Under the pieces are notes generated by a model, which saw only the letters and a list, made by a program, of their open reading frames with translations, had not been told where the DNA came from and made no database searches. Of a stretch of 41,419 bases of DNA, positions 8,715 through 16,247 are shown piece by piece. The DNA is from Alphaproteobacteria bacterium (GTDB taxonomy: Bacteria > Pseudomonadota > Alphaproteobacteria > MPNO01 > VGEU01): the NCBI GenBank assembly GCA_016869145.1, contig VGEU01000018.1:1-41419 (forward strand), written 5' to 3'. Numbering within the stretch: the first letter of the stretch is position 1; each line of letters begins with the position of its first letter. The position numbers were made by a program, and so were the translations under genes.

Positions 8715-9824
8715 TCAGGGCGAGCATCGGTAGGGGAGGGGATCCCGGTGATAGTCGACCAGGCGGCCGTCGTGCTCGATCAGGACGCTGTGGGCGGTGA
8801 TGCCGTGGGCCGCCATCTCGGCCGCGATGTCGCCGGCGCGCCATTGCGGCGGCACCACGACCACGGCGACCGGGTGCTCGATGAGCCAATCGCGGAAACG
8901 GATCTCCTGGCCGGTGCCGGGAACGAACGTGCCCACCTTGGCCGGGTCGGAATCGACCACGATCGGGAAGCGTTCGGCATCGACACCGCAGCGCTGCATG
9001 AAGGCGGCCGACTTGCCGGTGCCGCCCCAGAAGGCGACCGGCCGGCCGGAACGGTGGAGCGATGCGATCTGGTCGATGATGGTCTCGCGCGAGCGGTCGG
9101 CGGCGGTGCGAAAGGCGGCGGCGGTCGTCGCATGGGCGACCTGCGAGCTCGCATGGCCGAGCCGGACCAGCGCATAGACGACCTCGCCCTGATAGCCGTG
9201 GCCGAGCTCCTCGACCATCACGGCCGAGCGCGCCAGCATGCGCGTGAACGACTCGGTCGTGAACTGCGAGCTGTGCTCGTAATAGAAGTCGACCGTTCGG
9301 CGCGTCTCGATCGCGCGGTCGATGCAGGGGACCTCGAAATAGGCGAGCGGCCGCTGGTCGTGGCAGGCCGCGACGAAGGAGAGCGTCTGCAGGAACCCGA
9401 GCGGGTTCATCAGGTGCTCGAGCACGTGGCGGCTGATCACGATGTCCGGCAGGAGCTCGGGCAGGTGGCGCGCCGGCTCGAACATCTCGGCGCGGAGGTC
9501 GAGCCGCGCCGCGATCTTGTCGATGATCTGGCCGATGAAGCCCTTCCAGATCATGCCCCGGTTGAACATCAGGTTGGGCTTGTCGGAATAGGGCACCGCG
9601 GCGTAGTCGAAGGCCGCGTTGTAGACATGGCCGCACTCGACGCAGCGGACGAAATCGAGCGGCAGACGCGGCATCGCGCGCGTCGCCTGGCGCGTCGCCG
9701 GCCAGGCGATCGTCGCGAGCGCCTGGTCGCCGCCGTCGAAGAAGTCGACGGCGACGTGGTGGCCGCAGGCGGGGCAGGCGATCTCGCGGACGCCGAACGA
9801 GGAGCCCTGGTTGGGGAGTTGCAC
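8715..9824 (-). CDS. C-methyltransferase-like protein lacking the SAM-binding motif
   Basis: A 369-residue relative of NovU/TylCIII-type sugar C-methyltransferases. The N-terminal zinc-binding part has CPAC (C17, C20) and CVEC (C61, C64). The Rossmann region retains only PDIVISRHVLEHLMNPLGF (about 126-144). The C-terminal domain has FWGGTGKSAAFMQ and VVDSDPAKVGTFVPGTG. Motif I, the E/DxGxGxG loop that binds SAM, should lie between the LMFNRGMIWKGFIGQIIDKI stretch and PDIVISRHVLEH. It is missing there: about 40-60 residues seem deleted in frame, with no stop or shift. Methyl transfer is therefore doubtful. The start GTG at 9824 has GGGAGA upstream. It is separated from the exporter gene by 213 bp with no recognisable gene. 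It probably belonged to the surface-glycan locus. Confidence 0.75.
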   Translation of the reverse strand: MQLPNQGSSFGVREIACPACGHHVAVDFFDGGDQALATIAWPATRQATRAMPRLPLDFVRCVECGHVYNAAFDYAAVPYSDKPNLMFNRGMIWKGFIGQIIDKIAARLDLRAEMFEPARHLPELLPDIVISRHVLEHLMNPLGFLQTLSFVAACHDQRPLAYFEVPCIDRAIETRRTVDFYYEHSSQFTTESFTRMLARSAVMVEELGHGYQGEVVYALVRLGHASSQVAHATTAAAFRTAADRSRETIIDQIASLHRSGRPVAFWGGTGKSAAFMQRCGVDAERFPIVVDSDPAKVGTFVPGTGQEIRFRDWLIEHPVAVVVVPPQWRAGDIAAEMAAHGITAHSVLIEHDGRLVDYHRDPLPYRCSP

Positions 9825-9945
9825 GCCGTTTCTCCCTCAATCCGGAGCAGGAACCCGTGATTGCTTCATAGAGGTTATCAGGCATTTATTTTGTGTTACC
9901 GATCACGAGTTCGAGCCCGATCCGGCCCGAAGGTCGCTTGATTCG

Positions 9946-9974
9946 TTGACACCCCGGCCGTCAGGGCCGATACC
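9946..9974 (+). promoter_or_regulatory. Candidate sigma-70-type promoter for the GGGPQ-repeat gene
   Basis: TTGACA at 9946-9951 and GATACC at 9969-9974 are 17 bp apart, and the coding start is about 30 bp downstream. The -35 box is perfect and the -10 box weak. The divergent methyltransferase gene begins on the other side of this 180-bp gap, which also holds an AT-rich island (about 9865-9900). Confidence 0.45.
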
Positions 9975-10004
9975 CTGCCCGTCCATCAACCCGAAAGGTG
10001 AGCC

Positions 10005-10340
10005 ATGACGAGCGATCAGGGCGGCGGTCCCCAGGGCGGCGGTCCCCAGGGCGGCGGTCCCCAGGGCGGCGGTCCCCAGGGCGGCGGCCCCCAGGGCGGC
10101 GCGATGTCGAGCGACCCGCAGAACGCGCTCCGGCTGAGCCGCGAGGTGTTCACGCCGGCGCTGCAGGGCGCGTGTCGGATGGCCCAGGAGCAGGGCGCCT
10201 CGATGATCGACTTGGTCAACGCCGTGGCCGATGCCTATTTCGGCCTCCTCGCGGCCATCGTCGGCGAGAAGGGCGCGATCGACCTCATGCAGGCCCATGC
10301 CCAAGATGTGGCGAGGTTGGGGCCGACGCCCCCAAGATGA
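10005..10340 (+). CDS. Small protein with N-terminal GGGPQ repeats, function unknown
   Basis: A 111-residue protein. Residues about 5-32 are a low-complexity run of GGGPQ units, encoded by 15-bp tandem repeats. The remainder (about 35-111) looks like a small helical domain: LRLSREVFTPALQGACRMAQ, then ASMIDLVNAVADAYFGLLAAIVG. No signal peptide or membrane segment is evident. AAAGGTGAG sits 6-7 bases before the ATG and fixes the start. It is the first gene of the plus-strand series leading to the XRE regulator and the rhamnose genes. I do not recognise the family. The repeats could act as a flexible tether; the helical part could be an interaction domain. Both are inferences. Confidence 0.75.
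   Translation: MTSDQGGGPQGGGPQGGGPQGGGPQGGGPQGGAMSSDPQNALRLSREVFTPALQGACRMAQEQGASMIDLVNAVADAYFGLLAAIVGEKGAIDLMQAHAQDVARLGPTPPR
10021..10095 (+). repeat. 15-bp tandem repeat inside the GGGPQ gene (five units)
   Basis: Four identical copies of GCGGCGGTCCCCAGG (10021-10080) are followed by a fifth with one T-to-C change (10081-10095). The unit is a multiple of three, so gain or loss of copies would lengthen or shorten the protein without a frameshift. The near-identity at DNA level suggests recent expansion. Confidence 0.95.
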
Positions 10341-10378
10341 GCCGTTTCCGGCGCAACCCGGCCTGACAAAAAACGCGG

Positions 10379-10415
10379 ACAATTACTGGAATTGTAAGGA
10401 TTCGGCCGCTATACT
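10379..10415 (+). promoter_or_regulatory. Candidate promoter with inverted-repeat operator for the XRE regulator
   Basis: ACAATT-N5-AATTGT (10379-10395) is a perfect 6-bp inverted repeat in an otherwise GC-rich stretch. A -10-like TATACT lies at 10410-10415. A 17-bp spacer places the -35 hexamer at 10387-10392, inside the inverted repeat, so a bound protein would block RNA polymerase. The regulator encoded 60 bp downstream is the likely binder, which suggests autorepression. Confidence 0.5.
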
Positions 10416-10475
10416 GCCGGGGCTGTTGGCGTGGCGGCGAGCCTGCCGTCGGGCACGGCAGGTGGGGCCTCACGT

Positions 10476-10829
10476 ATGTACTCGCATCCGCAGCAGGGTA
10501 TGGGCCAGAAGGCACTCGAATTGCGCCGCGAAGCAGGCGCTTGGCTGAAGCAGTTGCGGCAGGATAGCAACTTGTCGCAGCGCTACCTCGCGAAGCTGGT
10601 TCAGGTCGAGTACTACACGTTCATCTCACAGATCGAGGCCGGCAAGGGACGCATTCCGCCCGATCGCTATGCGATCTGGGCCGAGGCGCTCGGTGTGCCG
10701 ACCCGCGAGTTCGTGCGGACACTCCTTCGCTACTACGATCCGATCACCTACGCGCTCCTGTTCGAGGACGAGGCCGCAGCGGCGGCGACGGTGCGCGAGT
10801 CGTCCGCGACGATGGAACCGGTCGGGTGA
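10476..10829 (+). CDS. XRE-type helix-turn-helix regulator
   Basis: A 117-residue cytoplasmic DNA-binding protein. The Cro/C1-type fold spans about residues 15-72: LRREAGAWLKQLRQDSNLSQ, then RYLAKLVQ as the first HTH helix and YTFISQIEAGKGRIP as the recognition segment, then YAIWAEALGVPTREFVRTLL. A C-terminal tail (YYDPITYALLFED, then an Ala/Glu-rich end) may mediate dimer or ligand contact. AGGTGGGG 8 bases before the ATG at 10476 decides the start; an ATG 45 bp upstream, in frame, lacks a ribosome site. It lies between the repeat protein and the large unknown protein and directly before the glycan genes, so control of the surface-polysaccharide locus is plausible but unproven. Confidence 0.88.
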   Translation: MYSHPQQGMGQKALELRREAGAWLKQLRQDSNLSQRYLAKLVQVEYYTFISQIEAGKGRIPPDRYAIWAEALGVPTREFVRTLLRYYDPITYALLFEDEAAAAATVRESSATMEPVG

Positions 10830-10865
10830 ACCGGTAGCGTCCGAGTCCGACCGCGGCGGAGCGGG

Positions 10866-10892
10866 TTGACGTGAATCACAGACGCGTATAGG
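10866..10892 (+). promoter_or_regulatory. Candidate promoter for the 579-residue unknown gene
   Basis: TTGACG (10866-10871) and TATAGG (10887-10892) are separated by 15 bp, slightly short for a sigma-70 promoter. Coding starts at 10951, leaving a leader of about 50 bases that contains a 13-bp tandem repeat. Confidence 0.35.
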
Positions 10893-10903
10893 TGCGCTCA
10901 GTT

Positions 10904-10929
10904 TTGGTGCCGTAACTTGGTGCCGTAAC
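10904..10929 (+). repeat. Tandem 13-bp direct repeat in the leader of the unknown gene
   Basis: TTGGTGCCGTAAC occurs twice head to tail without any mismatch, between a candidate -10 box and the start codon at 10951. It could be a regulator or RNA-binding site, or simply a recent duplication. Confidence 0.85.
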
Positions 10930-10950
10930 AAGGACTTGGGAAACGGGGGC

Positions 10951-12690
10951 ATGTCGGCATCGATCGTCGAAATCAGCGACTTGGTGACCAGGTATCGCGG
11001 CTGGACCGAACAGCAGCGCGCCGATCTTTATCGCGTCGCGGACATGCTGAACTGGCTCGGCCTCAACGTCGTCGCCGAGTCCGGCATGTCGGACGAGGGC
11101 GATCCCTGGTTCGTATTCTCGCGCGCCGATACCGGCGAGGTGGTGGTCCATTTCGCCCGCATCGACGGCACCTTCGTCGCTGCGTCGCTGCCGACCGAGG
11201 ATGTCGTCCGGGGTCGCCAGTTCCGCGACGTCATCGATGCGCTGATGCGCCGCCAGCCCGCGGCACCCCTGCCGTCGCGCCAGAACTGGCGCGACGTCTA
11301 CAGCCATCCGATCGCAGCGGTCGCCGCCTTCGTCGCGACCGCTCTCGTCGTCGCGCGTGAGAAATCGTCCGCGCCGCCGGCAGACGAGGCGCACACCGAC
11401 GAGGACGGCACGTTCAGCGTCAACCAGCCGCCGCGCCCTGAGGCGGTCCACAACCAGATCGCGGCACTTCTCCGCACTACGGCAGCGACGCCCGATCACG
11501 CCGCGACGCAGACCGGCTGGGATTCGTTCTCCCTGGCGCGGCTCGGCGTCGCCGCGACCCTTCTCTTCGCGACGGATGCATTCGCGTTCGCGGCACCGGC
11601 CTCGCGCGGGGCCGACGATCTCGACCAGACGGTCGGGATGGTCCTCGAGGACCGCGCCATCCGCGACGAGGATCGCGTCGCCGCAGCGCAAGACAGCAAC
11701 GCCTCCGATGGCCAGGCGCTTGTCCGCGATGCCGCGGCGACCGCGCTCGCACATGCCGACGGCAACGCCGCCGAGACCGAGCTCCGCGCCCAGCAGGCGA
11801 TCGCGCTCGTCCACGAACCGGCCGTCTTCGAGTTCAAGGACGCGACGCCCGAGGACATGAACGGGTCCGTCGCGCGCGATCACGCCGCCGAGATGGCGCA
11901 TGACGCCTCGCTCGAGATCATGCGCAGTTCGGCAGCCTATAGGCGCGACGGCGAGATCGATGTTGCGCTCATCGCCGATGCCGCCCAACACGCCGGCGAC
12001 GAGGGGATGGTGGCGCCGATCGCGAATCCCGCGGCGACGCCGAGCGAGGCGATGCTCGCGCCGGCCGCCGCACCGACCGTCGCGATGATCGAGGTGGTCG
12101 CCTATCCGGTGCCGGCGACAAGCGAGATCGCGGTGCAGACCGTCGACGGCCTCAAGACCTTCATCGTCGGCGGCTCCAGCGGCGCCGCCTTAGACAAGGG
12201 TTTCTTCGCGCAGCTTCTCTCGATCAACGACCGCGGCCTAGTCTTCACGCCGCAGGCCGGCAAGGCCGCCCCGTTCGGCGCGAACGCGGCCGGCTCCGAT
12301 CCGCTCGCGGCGGCGAGCGCATCGCCCTCGACGCTCCTCCGCGACCTCGCCCCGACCACGTTCCTGTTCGAGCGCGATCCCGCGGCGGCCAGCATCAACA
12401 TCACCGGCGCCGGACAGGTAATGGCGAGCGCCGATGGCGGGCGCCACCAGACCGTTCGGCTCGGCGCCGAGGCCGACGTGGTCATGATCACGCCCGGCCT
12501 CAGCCACATCCGAATCGAGAATTTCACGCGTGGCGTCGACCAGTTCTATGTCAGCCAGTGGCTTCTCGATCACATGGCGCCCCGGGTCACGATCACCGCG
12601 CTCGGCGACATCGTGATGGACTTCCACCACAATTTCTCCATCACGCTGGTCGGTCTCGAGCCGCCTACGGCGCACCACGCGCTCGCCTGA
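10951..12690 (+). CDS. Large protein of unknown function with central membrane-like segments
   Basis: A 579-residue protein I do not recognise. Residues about 1-100 look like a compact domain (SDLVTRYRGWTEQQRADLYR, then GDPWFVFSRADTGEVVVHFARID). Two hydrophobic segments follow, HPIAAVAAFVATALVVA (about 122-138) and LARLGVAATLLFATDAFAFAA (about 195-215). The middle is long, Ala- and Asp-rich and probably disordered. The C-terminal 150 residues are beta-rich: SINITGAGQVM, ADVVMITPGLSHIRIENFTRG, VDQFYVSQWLLDHM, FSITLVGLE. The string HIRIENFTRGVDQFYV recalls the ITDF-type ends of RTX secretion substrates, so export or a membrane-anchored role is possible. ATG at 10951 is preferred over an upstream in-frame TTG because GGGGG sits just upstream. 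It follows the XRE gene and precedes rfbC. Confidence 0.7.
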   Translation: MSASIVEISDLVTRYRGWTEQQRADLYRVADMLNWLGLNVVAESGMSDEGDPWFVFSRADTGEVVVHFARIDGTFVAASLPTEDVVRGRQFRDVIDALMRRQPAAPLPSRQNWRDVYSHPIAAVAAFVATALVVAREKSSAPPADEAHTDEDGTFSVNQPPRPEAVHNQIAALLRTTAATPDHAATQTGWDSFSLARLGVAATLLFATDAFAFAAPASRGADDLDQTVGMVLEDRAIRDEDRVAAAQDSNASDGQALVRDAAATALAHADGNAAETELRAQQAIALVHEPAVFEFKDATPEDMNGSVARDHAAEMAHDASLEIMRSSAAYRRDGEIDVALIADAAQHAGDEGMVAPIANPAATPSEAMLAPAAAPTVAMIEVVAYPVPATSEIAVQTVDGLKTFIVGGSSGAALDKGFFAQLLSINDRGLVFTPQAGKAAPFGANAAGSDPLAAASASPSTLLRDLAPTTFLFERDPAAASINITGAGQVMASADGGRHQTVRLGAEADVVMITPGLSHIRIENFTRGVDQFYVSQWLLDHMAPRVTITALGDIVMDFHHNFSITLVGLEPPTAHHALA

Positions 12691-12721
12691 GAACGCCCAG
12701 GCCAGGCGCCTTCGGCCGCGA

Positions 12722-12750
12722 TTGACGCGGCGCGGCGGGCCATGCCTACA
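12722..12750 (+). promoter_or_regulatory. Weak candidate promoter for the rhamnose genes
   Basis: TTGACG (12722-12727) is followed after 17 bp by CCTACA (12745-12750), 35 bp before the rfbC start. The -10 match is poor. Read-through from the upstream gene is equally possible. Confidence 0.25.
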
Positions 12751-12784
12751 TGAGCGCCGACATCCAACGGTTCGCCGCCAGACC

Positions 12785-13345
12785 ATGCGTATCACCCAGG
12801 CTACCTTGCCGGGCGTCCTCCTGATCCAGCCCGAGCGCTTCGAGGATCCGCGCGGCTATTTCGTCGAGACCTATAATCGGCAGACCTTCGCCGCCGCCCG
12901 CGTCGATGCCGCATTCGTCCAGGACAATCAGTCGCTGTCTCGCCGGCGCGGGACCATCCGCGGCCTTCACTTCCAGTCGACGCCGTTCGCCCAAGCGAAG
13001 CTCGTCCGCGTGCTCCGGGGCATGATCCTCGATGTCGTGGTCGATATCCGCCACGGCTCGCCGGGGTTCTGCCAGCACTGCAAGATCGAGCTCTCGGAGG
13101 GCGACGACACCGCGCTCTTCGTGCCGGTCGGTTTCGCGCACGGGTTCTGCACCCTCGCCGACGATACCCTCGTCGGCTACAAGGTCTCGAACTTCTATTC
13201 GCGAGACCACGACCTCGGGATCCGCTGGAACGATCCCGATCTCGGCATCGACTGGCCGGTCGGCCCCAATGATGCCATTGTCTCCGACAAGGATCGGAGC
13301 CTGCCGTTGCTGCGCGACACGCCGCGCTTTTTCGAGCACGGCTGA
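12785..13345 (+). CDS. rfbC: dTDP-4-dehydrorhamnose 3,5-epimerase
   Basis: A 186-residue cupin enzyme that converts dTDP-4-keto-6-deoxy-D-glucose to the L-lyxo form, the third step to dTDP-L-rhamnose. Family signs are FEDPRGYFVETYN (about 19-31), the catalytic-His motif IRGLHFQ (His62), QAKLVRVLRG with the substrate-binding Lys72, PVGFAHGF, and YKVSNFYS with Tyr138 as the acid. The length matches the family (about 180-185). ATG at 12785 gives the standard N-terminus MRITQATLPGV; an in-frame upstream start would only add an arginine-rich leader. First of the four-gene rhamnose set, 23 bp before rfbB. Confidence 0.96.
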   Translation: MRITQATLPGVLLIQPERFEDPRGYFVETYNRQTFAAARVDAAFVQDNQSLSRRRGTIRGLHFQSTPFAQAKLVRVLRGMILDVVVDIRHGSPGFCQHCKIELSEGDDTALFVPVGFAHGFCTLADDTLVGYKVSNFYSRDHDLGIRWNDPDLGIDWPVGPNDAIVSDKDRSLPLLRDTPRFFEHG

Positions 13346-13368
13346 GGCCGGCGGCGAGGTATCGGGCG

Positions 13369-14436
13369 ATGCGCGTCTTGGTGACCGGGGGCTCGGGGTT
13401 CATCGGATCGGCCGTGATCCGCCTCGCGATCCGCGACACCGATGCCGAGGTACTCAACCTCGACATGCTGACCTATGCGGCGAGCCCGGACGCGGTCGCC
13501 GCCTGCGCGACGAGCGAACGCTACCGCTTCGTGCGGGGCGATATCGGCGACCGCACGCTGGTGCGCGCGCTCCTCGAGGAATTCCGCCCGGATGCGATCC
13601 TGAGCCTCGCGGCCGAGACCCATGTCGATCGCTCGATCGACGGCCCGGCGGCCTTCGTCGAGACCAACGTCGTCGGAACCGTCGCGCTCCTCGAGGCGGC
13701 GGCCGATTACTGGGGTCGGCTGCCGGAGGACAGGCGGGCGGCGTTCCGTTTCCATCACGTCTCGACCGATGAGGTGTTCGGCTCGCTGCCGCCAGTCGGT
13801 CGGTTCCGCGAGACGACCCCTTACGATCCGCGCTCGCCCTACTCGGCGAGCAAGGCCGCTTCCGACCATTTCGTCCGCGCCTGGAACCACACCTATGGGC
13901 TGCCGGTCGTGCTCAGCAACTGCTCGAACAATTACGGCCCGTGGCAGTTCCCCGAGAAGCTGGTGCCGCTGATCACGATCAACGCGCTGCTCGGGCTCGA
14001 GCTCCCGGTCTATGGCCGCGGCATCAATGTGCGCGACTGGCTCCACGTCGACGACCATGCCCGCGCGCTTCTCGCCATCCTCACTCGCGGTGCCGTCGGC
14101 GAGAGCTACAATGTCGGCGGCGAAGGCGAGCGGCGGAACATAGACGTCGTCCACGCGATCTGCGATCTCGTCGACGCGCTCGCCGGCCCGCTCGCGTCTG
14201 GCCCCCGGCGCTCGCTCGTCCGATATGTCACCGACCGGCCCGGCCACGACCAGCGCTACGCGATCGACAGCGGCAAGATCAGACGCTCGCTCGGCTGGGC
14301 GCCGCATTTCGACTTCGACACCGGGCTCCGCGATACGGTCGCCTGGTATCTCGCCCACCGTCCGTGGTGGGAGCGGGTCCGCGCCGAGCGCTATGCCGGC
14401 GCCCGGCTCGGCACGCGCACGACGGCGAAGCGTTGA
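13369..14436 (+). CDS. rfbB: dTDP-glucose 4,6-dehydratase
   Basis: A 355-residue extended SDR enzyme that makes dTDP-4-keto-6-deoxyglucose from dTDP-glucose with bound NAD. It shows [13 protein letters not shown] at 5-17, [10 protein letters not shown], the catalytic STDEVFG (Thr133, Asp134, Glu135) and YSASKAA (Tyr158, Lys162). Other conserved blocks are [45 protein letters not shown] and [12 protein letters not shown]. Length and motifs are normal. Its TGA stop is overlapped by the TTG start of rfbD (TTGA), implying coupled translation. Confidence 0.97.
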   Translation: MRVLVTGGSGFIGSAVIRLAIRDTDAEVLNLDMLTYAASPDAVAACATSERYRFVRGDIGDRTLVRALLEEFRPDAILSLAAETHVDRSIDGPAAFVETNVVGTVALLEAAADYWGRLPEDRRAAFRFHHVSTDEVFGSLPPVGRFRETTPYDPRSPYSASKAASDHFVRAWNHTYGLPVVLSNCSNNYGPWQFPEKLVPLITINALLGLELPVYGRGINVRDWLHVDDHARALLAILTRGAVGESYNVGGEGERRNIDVVHAICDLVDALAGPLASGPRRSLVRYVTDRPGHDQRYAIDSGKIRRSLGWAPHFDFDTGLRDTVAWYLAHRPWWERVRAERYAGARLGTRTTAKR

Positions 14437-15371
14437 CGGCGCCGCCCGCCCGCACGCTCGTTGTGTTCGGTGCCGGCGGCCAGGTTGGGCGCGAGGTCGC
14501 GGTCGGCGCCGCCGATGCCGGTTGGCGCGCGGTCGGCTACGATCGCGCCGCGGTCGATATCGCGCGGGCCGACGATGTCATGCGCGCGCTCGAAACGACC
14601 CCGGCATCCGTCGTCGTCAATGCCGCGTCCTATACCGCCGTCGATGCTGCGGAGACCGACGCGGCGTCGGCCTTGGCGATCAATGCCGACGGCGCCCGGA
14701 ACGTCGCGGCCGCGGCGGCGCGGCGCGGCGCAGCCGTGATCCACCTCTCGACCGACTATGTCTTCGATGGCCGCAAGCGTGCCCCCTATGTCGAGGACGA
14801 CCCCGTGGCCCCGCTCGGCGTCTATGGCCGGAGCAAGGAGGCGGGCGATCGGGCCGTGCGCGCGGAAGCCGCGCGGCACGTGATCCTCCGGACCGCCGCC
14901 GTCTTCGCCGCGCACGGCAAGAACTTCGCCCGCACCATGGTGCGCCTCGCCGCGGAGCGACCCGAGCTCCGCGTCGTCGACGACCAGACGACCGCGCCGA
15001 CGGCGGCCGACGATATCGCGGCGGCGATACTCGCGCTCGCGACCCGGATCACGGCGCCCGGCGTCGCGCCCGAGGCATTCGGCACCTTCCATTACTGCGG
15101 CCGGCCGGCGACGACGTGGCACGGCTTCGCGACCGCGATCATCGCGGCGGCGGGCCGGCTCGGGCACCGGGCGCCACCCGTTGCGGCGATCGCGAGCCAC
15201 GAGTTCCCGACCGCCGCGGCCCGGCCGCGCTACTCGGTCCTCGATTGCGGACACCTCGCCCGGGTCCACGGCATAGAACAGCCCGACTGGCGACCGGCAC
15301 TCGAGCGGATCCTGCCACACCTTCTCCCCGCGACCCAACCATCCGACCTCGCACAAGGAGCACCACGGTGA
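14433..15371 (+). CDS. rfbD: dTDP-4-dehydrorhamnose reductase
   Basis: A 312-residue SDR enzyme that reduces dTDP-4-keto-L-rhamnose to dTDP-L-rhamnose. It has [12 protein letters not shown] (about 11-22), [23 protein letters not shown] (Thr107, Asp108) and YGRSKEAGD (Tyr131, Lys135), then [17 protein letters not shown]. There is no ATG near the N-terminus. The TTG at 14433 is favoured because it overlaps the rfbB stop as TTGA and keeps the Rossmann strand intact; a GTG at 14463 would cut into it. The C-terminal end is slightly longer than usual and overlaps rfbA. Confidence 0.93.
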   Translation: MTAPPARTLVVFGAGGQVGREVAVGAADAGWRAVGYDRAAVDIARADDVMRALETTPASVVVNAASYTAVDAAETDAASALAINADGARNVAAAAARRGAAVIHLSTDYVFDGRKRAPYVEDDPVAPLGVYGRSKEAGDRAVRAEAARHVILRTAAVFAAHGKNFARTMVRLAAERPELRVVDDQTTAPTAADDIAAAILALATRITAPGVAPEAFGTFHYCGRPATTWHGFATAIIAAAGRLGHRAPPVAAIASHEFPTAAARPRYSVLDCGHLARVHGIEQPDWRPALERILPHLLPATQPSDLAQGAPR

Positions 15372-16237
15372 AGGGCATCATACTCGCCGGCGGGTTCGGC
15401 ACCCGCCTCTACCCGGTCACGCGCGTCATCAGCAAGCAGCTTCTGCCGGTCTACGACAAGCCGATGATCTACTATCCGCTGTCGAGCCTGATGCTCGCCG
15501 GCATCCGCGACATTCTTATCATCACCACGCCCGAGGATCGCGACCGGTTCCACGCCGTGCTCGGCAGCGGCGAGCAATGGGGCATAAGGCTCTCCTACGC
15601 GGTGCAGGAGCGCCCCGACGGCCTCGCCCAGGCCTTAATCATCGGCCGGTCGTTCATCGGCACGGACCGCGTCGCGCTGATCCTCGGCGACAACATCTTC
15701 TTCGGCGAGACGTTCGAGGCCCTTCTCGCCCGCGCCGCAGCCACGGCCGAAGGGGCCACCGTCTTCGGCTATCCGGTGCGCGATCCCGAGCGCTACGGCG
15801 TGGTCGAGTTCGACGCCGACGGGCGCGCGGTCGGGATCGAGGAGAAGCCCAAGGCGCCGCGATCGAACTATGCGGTGACCGGTCTCTATTTCTACGACAA
15901 CGCGGTCGTCGATATCGCGACCACGATCGCGCCCTCGCCGCGCGGCGAGCTCGAGATCACCGATGTCAACCGGGTCTATCTCGACCGCGGCCGGCTCAAC
16001 GTGATCCGACTGCCGCGCGGCTTCGCCTGGCTCGACATGGGCACCCATGACAGTCTCCTCCAGGCCGCCGAGTATGTGCGCACGATCGAGGATCGCCAGG
16101 GGCTCAAGATCGCCTGCGTCGAGGAGATCGCGTTCCAGAAGGGGTTCATCGATCGCAGGCGGCTCGGCGAGCTCGCGCGCGATCTCGGCAAGTCGAGCTA
16201 CGGCAAGTATCTCCACCGCCTCGCCAACGAGGCCTGA
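15368..16237 (+). CDS. rfbA: Glucose-1-phosphate thymidylyltransferase
   Basis: A 289-residue nucleotidyltransferase that joins dTTP and glucose-1-phosphate, the entry step of dTDP-rhamnose synthesis. It shows [17 protein letters not shown] at 2-18, [18 protein letters not shown], the metal-site [37 protein letters not shown] and [13 protein letters not shown]. Length is exactly that expected. The start is GTG at 15368, overlapping the rfbD stop (GTGA). It completes the C-B-D-A set, so dTDP-L-rhamnose can be made from this locus alone. Confidence 0.97.
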   Translation: MKGIILAGGFGTRLYPVTRVISKQLLPVYDKPMIYYPLSSLMLAGIRDILIITTPEDRDRFHAVLGSGEQWGIRLSYAVQERPDGLAQALIIGRSFIGTDRVALILGDNIFFGETFEALLARAAATAEGATVFGYPVRDPERYGVVEFDADGRAVGIEEKPKAPRSNYAVTGLYFYDNAVVDIATTIAPSPRGELEITDVNRVYLDRGRLNVIRLPRGFAWLDMGTHDSLLQAAEYVRTIEDRQGLKIACVEEIAFQKGFIDRRRLGELARDLGKSSYGKYLHRLANEA

Positions 16238-16247
16238 CGGGGGTGGC

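Noticed and set aside
8329-9885. Long minus-strand open frame spanning the methyltransferase gene and the exporter start
   Set aside because: Out-of-frame shadow with an Arg/Pro-biased product. The real products in the other frames have zinc-binding and ABC exporter motifs.
10021-10095. CRISPR-like array
   Set aside because: The units are contiguous 15-mers without spacers and lie in frame in a coding sequence.
10016-10219. Minus-strand protein with WGPPP repeats
   Set aside because: Mirror image of the GGGPQ repeat on the opposite strand; no ribosome site and no other sign of coding.
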